From Frankia alni ACN14a (GTDB lineage: Bacteria; Actinomycetota; Actinomycetes; Frankiales; Frankiaceae), in assembly GCF_000058485.1 (NCBI RefSeq), contig NC_008278.1, forward strand, positions 3,590,962-3,654,961: a stretch of DNA of 64,000 nucleotides, in the 5' to 3' direction. The notes under the pieces were generated by a model. It worked only from the letters and a program-made list of their open reading frames with translations. It had not been told where the DNA came from and made no database searches. A program made the translations under genes and the position numbers. Positions 59,356-64,000 of the stretch are shown here, piece after piece (position 1 is the first letter of the stretch; every line of letters begins with the position of its first letter).

Positions 59356-60594
59356 GTGAAGCGCCAGATATTACGACCGGCCGTGTGTCTCGTGGCCCTC
59401 GTCCTCGCGGTCGCCGCGTGCGGCAGCTCCGGCGGCTCCGGTGGCAGCTCGGGCGGGTCCGGGGGCGGCGCCTCGGCGGCCCCGGCGGCACCGAAGTCGC
59501 CGGCACCGACCGGCAGCCCGCTGGTCATCGGCACGGTGGGCCAGTTCAGCGGCTTCGCCGGCGTGATCTCCAAGGCGACGGCGGACGCCGTGCAGGCGTG
59601 GGCGCAGTGGACCAACGACCGGGGCGGCCTCAACGGGCACCCGGTCAAGGTCGTCGTCCGCGACGACGCCAACGACCCGGCCAAGTCCCTGGCCGCCGTC
59701 AAGGGCATGGTCGAGAACGATCACGTGATCGCGCTCGTCGGCACGCACGAGTCCGGGCTGGAGTCGGCCTGGCAGAAGTACATCGACGAGAAGAAGATTC
59801 CGGTGATCGGCGGATCCGCCACCGCGGCGCTGTGGCTGACCGACCCGAACTTCTTCCCGACCTCGGACACCGCCGTCAACTACGTCGTGTCCGAGGTGAA
59901 CGCCGCCAAGATCGCCGGTAAGAAGAAGCTCGGCATGGTCGTCTGCGCCGAGGTCCCCGCCTGCGCGCAGGGACTCACGCTCGCCGGCGGCATCGCCACG
60001 AAGCTCGGGCTGCAGTTCGCCTCCGGCCTGGCGATCTCGTCGTCGTCGCCCAACTACACCTCCCAGTGCCTCAACATGCGCTCGGCCGGGGTGGACTCGA
60101 TCATCCTCAACAGCTCGGGTGAGGTCAGCGAGCGCTTCGTCGCGGACTGCGCGAAGCAGAACTACCGCCCGCAGCTGATCTCCCCGGGGCAGAGCTTCCT
60201 CGACAAGCTGCTCGACAACGCCAACTACAACGGCGCCTACATCGCGAACGACTCGTTCAACTGGTTCGGCGGCGCGCCGGAGTCGGCCGACTTCCTGCAG
60301 GCGATGAAGACCTACAAGTCGAGCACCCCGCTGAACGCCAGCGCCAGCGCCGGGTGGGCGGCGGGCGTCACGTTCGGCAAGGCGGCCGCGAAGATCGGGC
60401 CCAGCCCGACCTCCGCCGACATCTACACCGGGCTCTACGCCCTGCCGGCGAAGAACACCCTCGGTGGGCTGATCCCGCCGACGACCTACACCAAGGACAA
60501 GCCGGCGGTCTCCACTCCGTGCGGCTGGTACGGCGTGATCAAGAACGGCAAGCTCACCGCTCCCCACGGCGCGGGCGCCATCTGCGTCGAGTAG
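59356..60594 (+). CDS. Liv-type ABC transporter substrate-binding lipoprotein
   Basis: The 412-residue protein is read from GTG 59356 behind AGAAGGG. The signal is QILRPAVCLVALVLAVAACG with a lipobox at LAVAACG, then a Gly/Ser-rich spacer. The body is a type I periplasmic binding fold (PLVIGTVGQFSGFAGVISKA, YVVSEVNAAKIAGKKKLGMV). Being last in the cluster of permease, ATPase and catabolic genes, it is the receptor that brings the substrate to LivHMG/LivF. Conserved cysteine pairs (CAEVPAC; QCLNM; CAKQ) could form disulfides. A strong terminator follows. Confidence 0.93.
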   Translation: MKRQILRPAVCLVALVLAVAACGSSGGSGGSSGGSGGGASAAPAAPKSPAPTGSPLVIGTVGQFSGFAGVISKATADAVQAWAQWTNDRGGLNGHPVKVVVRDDANDPAKSLAAVKGMVENDHVIALVGTHESGLESAWQKYIDEKKIPVIGGSATAALWLTDPNFFPTSDTAVNYVVSEVNAAKIAGKKKLGMVVCAEVPACAQGLTLAGGIATKLGLQFASGLAISSSSPNYTSQCLNMRSAGVDSIILNSSGEVSERFVADCAKQNYRPQLISPGQSFLDKLLDNANYNGAYIANDSFNWFGGAPESADFLQAMKTYKSSTPLNASASAGWAAGVTFGKAAAKIGPSPTSADIYTGLYALPAKNTLGGLIPPTTYTKDKPAVSTPCGWYGVIKNGKLTAPHGAGAICVE

Positions 60595-60620
60595 CGGCTG
60601 CTGTCGAGTAGCGGCCGCGA

Positions 60621-60660
60621 CGAGCCCGTGCCGGGGGAGTGCCCCGCCGGCACGGGCTCG
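60621..60660. terminator. Strong hairpin terminator at the end of the liv/P450 cluster
   Basis: CGAGCCCGTGCCGG (60621-60634) and CCGGCACGGGCTCG (60647-60660) form a perfect 14-bp stem with a 12-nt loop, 27 bp after the binding-protein stop. It lacks a T-tract. Confidence 0.8.
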
Positions 60661-61042
60661 TGGTCGTCGTCCCCCGCTCAGCGGCGCGCCGGACGCCGCA
60701 TAGTCGTTGTGTCAGATTTGTTGCCGTTCCGTGGAGGGGGTCGTGGCACGTCGGCCCGCCCCGCCGACCGCGGGAGGCGACGGCTCCCGCCCCGCTCGCC
60801 CGCCAGGGCGTCCCGGTGGTCGTGGGATCGTGCTGGCGCGGCGGGCGCCCGGCGGGGCCGGCTTCACAGGGTGACGGTGCCAGCAGGAATGTGAGGTGAG
60901 CCGGCGCAGCTCGGATTCCGGTGACAGATCTGTTAGAAATGGAAGGGGTCGGTGGCTAATCGGCCCGCGGGCCGCGGCTGCCATCCGGGTACAGCGCCGC
61001 GGCCCGCTCATCGCTCATCGCTCATCGGTCAACGCCCATCGG
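60661..61042. other. Intergenic region without a supportable gene
   Basis: Short frames here are low-complexity and without motifs. Near the arsenic operon end, CATCGGTCAACG-like repeats occur (61007-61050: TCATCGCTCATCG, then CCATCGGTCAACG), extending just past the ArsC stop. No RNA gene recognised. Confidence 0.45.
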
Positions 61043-62284
61043 TCAACGGTCAGCCTCGGCCGGGTGGCCGGCGGGCAGCAGCTCGGCGAGGAGCCGGTCG
61101 ACGCGGGCGCGGATCTCGTCGCGAATGGGGCGCACGGCGTCGATGTCCTGGCCGGCGGGGTCGTCGAGCTTCCAGTCCTCGTAGCGGGTGCCGGGGAAGA
61201 TCGGGCAGGCGTCGCCGCAACCCATGGTGATGACGACGTCGGAGTCCTCGACCGCGCCGACGGTGAGGATCTTCGGGGCCTGGTCGGTGAGGTCGATGCC
61301 GACCTCGGCCATCGCCGCGACGGCGGCGGGGTTGATCTGCTCGGCGGGCGCGGAGCCGGCCGAACGGACCTCGACGCGGTCGCCGGCGAGGTGGGTGAGC
61401 CAGCCGGCGGCCATCTGGGAGCGGCCGGCGTTGTGGACGCAGACGAACAGCACCGACGGTTTCGTCGTCATCCGAGCGGGTTCCTCTCGCGCGGTGGACG
61501 CCGCGCCCACCGCGGACGGGCGCACGCACCCGGACGGGTCGACGGGTGTGGGCGGGGTGACGGGCGTGGGCGGGGTGACGGGTGCGCGCGGGGTGACGGG
61601 TGCGCGCGGATAGAGCAGCCGCACCAGCCCGCAACCGACCGCGCCGCCGGCGGCCTGGGCGGCGATGAAGGCGGGGGCGGAGGCGGGGGCGATCCCCGCG
61701 AAGCTGTCGGAGAACATCCGCCCGACGGTGATCGCCGGGTTCGCGAAACTCGTCGAGCTGGTGAACCAGTAGGCCGCCCCGATGTAGGCGCCGACCGCGG
61801 CCGGAGCCCGTTCGGCCCGGTGGGACCGGGCCAGCGCGAAGATCAGCAGGATGAGGCCGGCGGTCGCGACGACCTCGGCGAGCACATGCGTCCCCGCGGC
61901 GCGGTGGTGGGTCGCGACCGATATCGCGGACCGGTCGAACATCAGGTTCGCCAGCACCGCACCACCGACGCAGCCGGCGACCTGCGCGGGCAGGTAGGCG
62001 GCGGCGTCGCGCCACGACAGCCCGCCGAACGCGGCGTCGACCAGGCTGACAACCGGGTTCAGATGCGCCCCGGACACCGGGCCGACCATGAGGATGACGG
62101 CGAACAGGCCGGCGGCGGTCGCCGCGGCGTTCTCCATCAGCTGCAACCCGACCTGGCCCGGACTGAGCTGGACCGCGGCGATCCCCGACCCGACGACCAG
62201 GGCGGCGAGCAACATGCTGCCCACCGCCTCGGCGGCCAGCCGCCGCGCCAACGCCGGCCGCCCACCCGGCTCGATGTCCGCCAC
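61043..62284 (-). CDS. Aquaglyceroporin (MIP) - arsenate reductase (ArsC) fusion
   Basis: The 413-residue protein starts at GTG 62284, 5 bp after the dioxygenase stop. Residues ~1-225 are a MIP channel: AEAVGSMLLAALVVGSGIAA, first pore motif HLNPV (~75) and second FANPA (~182), six membrane segments. A Pro/Thr/Val linker (APVTPPTPVTPPTPV) leads to a low-molecular-weight phosphatase-type ArsC (~265-413) with the catalytic CxxxxxR loop VLFVCVHNAGRSQM near 281. Family knowledge: such fusions reduce arsenate and release arsenite through the attached channel; described in actinomycetes. It ends the ars operon under the ArsR regulator. Confidence 0.95.
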   Translation of the reverse strand: MADIEPGGRPALARRLAAEAVGSMLLAALVVGSGIAAVQLSPGQVGLQLMENAAATAAGLFAVILMVGPVSGAHLNPVVSLVDAAFGGLSWRDAAAYLPAQVAGCVGGAVLANLMFDRSAISVATHHRAAGTHVLAEVVATAGLILLIFALARSHRAERAPAAVGAYIGAAYWFTSSTSFANPAITVGRMFSDSFAGIAPASAPAFIAAQAAGGAVGCGLVRLLYPRAPVTPRAPVTPPTPVTPPTPVDPSGCVRPSAVGAASTAREEPARMTTKPSVLFVCVHNAGRSQMAAGWLTHLAGDRVEVRSAGSAPAEQINPAAVAAMAEVGIDLTDQAPKILTVGAVEDSDVVITMGCGDACPIFPGTRYEDWKLDDPAGQDIDAVRPIRDEIRARVDRLLAELLPAGHPAEADR

Positions 62285-62289
62285 GGGGT

Positions 62290-62895
62290 TCAGCGGGTCC
62301 CGGCAGGCGCCGGTTCGATCGCGACATCGACGGCGGTGTCGGTGGTGTCGGTGGTATGGGCGGTGTCGGCGGCGGCGGCGGTGGTGTCGGCGGTGGTGTC
62401 GGCGGCCGGGCCGCAGTCCACCCCCGGCCCGCAGGCGCAGGCCGATCCCGGCCCGCCGCCCGACCCCGGCCCGCCACCCGGCTCCACCATCCGCAGCGTC
62501 GGCACCGGCCCGTCGACGACGTCGGAGAGGACCGTGTAGACCTCCCACGGCGCGCCGTCGGGGTCGTCGACCCAGACCTTGTCCTGCACCGCGTAGCAGC
62601 AGGCGGTGTTCTCCTCGACCGCGGTCTCCAACCCGGCGCCCGCCAGCCGGGTCGTCGCGGCGGTGACCTCGTCGGTGGATTCGACCTCGACGCCGAGATG
62701 GTTCAACGCGCCCGCGACGCCGCTGCCGCGGACCTCCGGGTTCTCGATCAGCACCAGCTTCAACGGCGGCACGTCGACGGCGAAGTTCGCGTACCCCGGC
62801 CGACGCTTCGCCGGCCCGACCCCGAACAGCGTCGCGTAGAACTCCACCGCCGCGTCCACGTCGGACACGTTCAACGCCAACTGCACCCGCGCCAT
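62290..62895 (-). CDS. ArsI/CadI family VOC dioxygenase-like heavy-metal resistance protein
   Basis: The 201-residue protein starts at ATG 62895. RVQLALNVSDVDAAVEFYAT is the typical VOC start; LNHLGVEVESTDEV and WEVYTVLSD provide His/Glu metal ligands. ENTACCYAVQDKVWVDDPDG includes the vicinal cysteine pair of ArsI-type C-As lyases. After ~145 residues it extends into a Gly/Pro/Cys tail (PGSACACGPGVDCGP) and Thr/Asp-rich repeats absent from typical members. Family role: breakdown of organoarsenicals or metal binding. It is first in the operon with the MIP-ArsC fusion and divergent from arsR. Confidence 0.88.
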   Translation of the reverse strand: MARVQLALNVSDVDAAVEFYATLFGVGPAKRRPGYANFAVDVPPLKLVLIENPEVRGSGVAGALNHLGVEVESTDEVTAATTRLAGAGLETAVEENTACCYAVQDKVWVDDPDGAPWEVYTVLSDVVDGPVPTLRMVEPGGGPGSGGGPGSACACGPGVDCGPAADTTADTTAAAADTAHTTDTTDTAVDVAIEPAPAGTR

Positions 62896-62910
62896 CACGA
62901 TCACCCCACA

Positions 62911-62970
62911 CATCGACAGTCGTCTATGTCCCGGTGAACGGAGCATCTCCGCAGACATAGACCGCTGTCA
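62911..62970. promoter_or_regulatory. Inverted-repeat operator between arsR and the arsenic operon
   Basis: GACAG, two bases, GTCTATGTC (62915-62930) is mirrored by GACATAGAC, two bases, CTGTC (62954-62969). GTCTATGTC/GACATAGAC is a perfect 9-bp repeat, and the outer GACAG/CTGTC extends it. It is centred between the divergent start codons, as expected for an ArsR binding site; the wide 23-bp centre suggests two half-operators or two dimers. Confidence 0.7.
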
Positions 62971-62994
62971 ATCCCTCGTGGCATGCTGGACCGT

Positions 62995-63429
62995 ATGGTC
63001 ACGACCTCGACGCCCGCCCCCGCCACGGTGTCGACCGGTCGGCCGGACGAGACCGGCAGCGAGCTGGCCGGTGCGCTCGGGGCCTGTTGCCCGCCGCTGG
63101 CCGCCACGCCCCTGTCCGCCCACGACGCCGACCAGCTCGCCGCCGTGCTCAAGGCCATCGCCGTCCCCGCCCGGCTGCGACTGTTGTCGATGATCTACGC
63201 CCGCGACGGGGGTGAAGCCTGCGTCTGTGAACTCACCGAACCCCTCGGGCTGACCCAGCCGACCGTCAGCCACCACCTGAAGGTCCTCGTCGACGCCGGC
63301 CTGATCAGCCGGGACAAACGCGGCGTCTGGGCCTACTACCGTCCCGTGCCCGGCGCCCTCGCCGCCCTCGGCGCGCTGTTCACCCCCCGGCCCGACGCCA
63401 CCGGCACACGGCCGGAGAACTGCGGGTAG
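62995..63429 (+). CDS. arsR: ArsR family metal(loid)-responsive repressor
   Basis: I prefer ATG 62995 (ATG 62983 also in frame); 144 residues. GACCPPLAATPLSAHDADQL carries a Cys pair typical of actinobacterial ArsR N-termini. KAIAVPARLRLLSMIYARDG and GEACVCELTEPLGLTQPTVS lead into the recognition helix; CVC is the metal-binding box and TQPTVSHHLKVLVDAGLISR the winged HTH. Role: represses the divergent arsenic operon until arsenite (or antimonite) binds the cysteines. An inverted-repeat operator lies in the 87-bp spacer. Confidence 0.94.
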   Translation: MVTTSTPAPATVSTGRPDETGSELAGALGACCPPLAATPLSAHDADQLAAVLKAIAVPARLRLLSMIYARDGGEACVCELTEPLGLTQPTVSHHLKVLVDAGLISRDKRGVWAYYRPVPGALAALGALFTPRPDATGTRPENCG

Positions 63430-63853
63430 GGCGTGGCACGTATCGACTGCGTCGGCAAGGCCAGGAGGCTGATGGCGGTCGGGGCGCGCACGGGTCCATA
63501 ACCTCCTGCCGCTGCTGACCACACTTGGCCGTGACCACCGCCAACCGATCTACACCCTGTGCGTGATCGACAGGGTGCTGAACTGCTTCAGCCCGAACCC
63601 CATCCCGATGATCTTGGTGTTCCGCGGAACCGCGCCGTGGCGGCGCACAAGCAGGCTCAGGACAAGCGCCGCGCAAGGTCGGCGCACAGGCGGACGTCGC
63701 CGGCCGGCGGTAGGACGACTGACATACTTCCCTGGATGCCCCCGGGTCTTGTCGCAGGGGGCGCGGCGGCCCGGGGCGGCAGGTTCGCCCGGCTCTGGCC
63801 AGGGCGGGTCCACCGCCGCCGGGCTGGTCCCATCGTCGAGGAAAGGCTGGTTG
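63430..63853. other. Intergenic region without a supportable gene
   Basis: No frame has a family motif. One TTCCGCGGAA palindrome with GTG and CCG flanks lies at 63620-63629, the same element that invades lutC. Repeats are otherwise absent. The right end should hold the promoter of the FKBP gene. Confidence 0.5.
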
Positions 63854-64000
63854 CATGGGCGTAACTATCGAGGTCCTGTCGCCGGGGGATGGCAAGACCT
63901 TCCCCAAGAAGGGGGACGCGGTGACGATTCACTACGTCGGCACCCTGCTCGGCAGCGGCAAGAAGTTCGACTCCTCCCGTGACCGGGGGGAGCCGTTCAG
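63854..64000 (+). CDS. FKBP-type peptidyl-prolyl cis-trans isomerase (3' partial)
   Basis: The frame from ATG 63854 runs to the window end (49 codons). [20 protein letters not shown], then [20 protein letters not shown] and RDRGEPF match the start of FKBP domains (VTVHYVGTLxDGxxFDSSxxRGxPF). Family activity: prolyl isomerisation during protein folding. The cytosolic, short-form type is likely because no signal peptide is present. A weak AAAGG site lies at ~63840. Confidence 0.93.

Noticed and set aside
60628-60899. Two short overlapping frames after the binding-protein gene
   Set aside because: Low-complexity Arg/Gly/Ala frames, partly inside the terminator hairpin, with no motif.
63550-63813. 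Minus-strand frame ending KIIGMGFGLKQFSTLSITHRV
   Set aside because: The short tail looks protein-like but matches no family I know, and the upstream part is Arg/Pro-rich; evidence is insufficient for a gene.

Overview
The window is very GC-rich and its genes use actinobacterial codons, with many GTG starts and many 4-bp stop/start overlaps. The gene set includes a Ser/Thr kinase fused to WD40 repeats, a GAF-ANTAR protein, a mycofactocin-type SDR, a TIGR03084-type maleylpyruvate-isomerase-like protein, many TetR regulators, luciferase-like monooxygenases, the hopanoid radical-SAM enzyme HpnH and an aquaglyceroporin-arsenate reductase fusion. Together these point to a filamentous actinomycete. 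Frankia is my best guess (hopanoid-rich, known to carry the MIP-ArsC fusion), but that is inference. I saw no rRNA, tRNA or CRISPR array.

Layout. 0-7.8 kb: chromosomal backbone with the kinase-WD40 gene (5' end cut by the window), a hotdog-like protein overlapping a truncated globin, a DUF2786 protein, a VapBC-like toxin-antitoxin pair with a strong terminator, a GAF-ANTAR protein and small genes; one of these is frameshifted and the next is truncated. 8.0-10.75 kb: type I modification genes hsdM-hsdS without hsdR. 11.0-16.6 kb: a GT39 membrane glycosyltransferase with glycine-rich repeats, a TIGR03084 protein, TetR/SDR genes and several gene remnants. 16.9-29.0 kb: an accessory, defence-rich and decaying region. 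It holds an Mrr-like nuclease, an HNH endonuclease with an EVE/PUA-like N-terminus, a SUKH protein, a TIR-NB-ARC-TPR protein, a truncated XRE regulator and a DUF4143 ATPase with a duplicated tail. Between them lie remnants of a DUF3883-type helicase, a DUF499 ATPase and a PPOX protein.

29.1-42.2 kb: metabolism. This stretch has a mycofactocin-type SDR with a TetR gene, a sulfonate-type ABC transporter (ssuABC) divergent from two luciferase-like monooxygenases, an NmrA-like protein, lutABC for lactate oxidation and cysK-cysE for cysteine. ssuABC and the monooxygenases could supply sulfite, which cysK-cysE would use after reduction. 42.2-50.8 kb: a PI-PLC-like protein, a large alpha/beta-hydrolase-like protein with a PKD domain, an Lrp regulator divergent from an MFS exporter, Maf, and HpnH.

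51.3-60.6 kb: one long same-strand cluster. It encodes a single polypeptide fusing LivH, LivM and LivG, then LivF, an acyl-CoA ligase, an SDR, a cytochrome P450, its ferredoxin and a periplasmic binding lipoprotein. This looks like uptake, CoA activation and oxidation of one carboxylic acid substrate. 61.0-63.4 kb: an arsenic module, with an ArsR regulator divergent from an ArsI/CadI-like dioxygenase and a MIP-ArsC fusion around a clear inverted-repeat operator. The window ends inside an FKBP-type peptidyl-prolyl isomerase gene.

Notable non-coding structure includes a recurring GGTTCCGCGGAACC palindrome, a pair of 51-bp hairpin elements, three 10-bp iterons at exact 23-bp spacing, nine 16-bp tandem repeats, a nested inverted repeat at 43.7 kb and several strong hairpin terminators.
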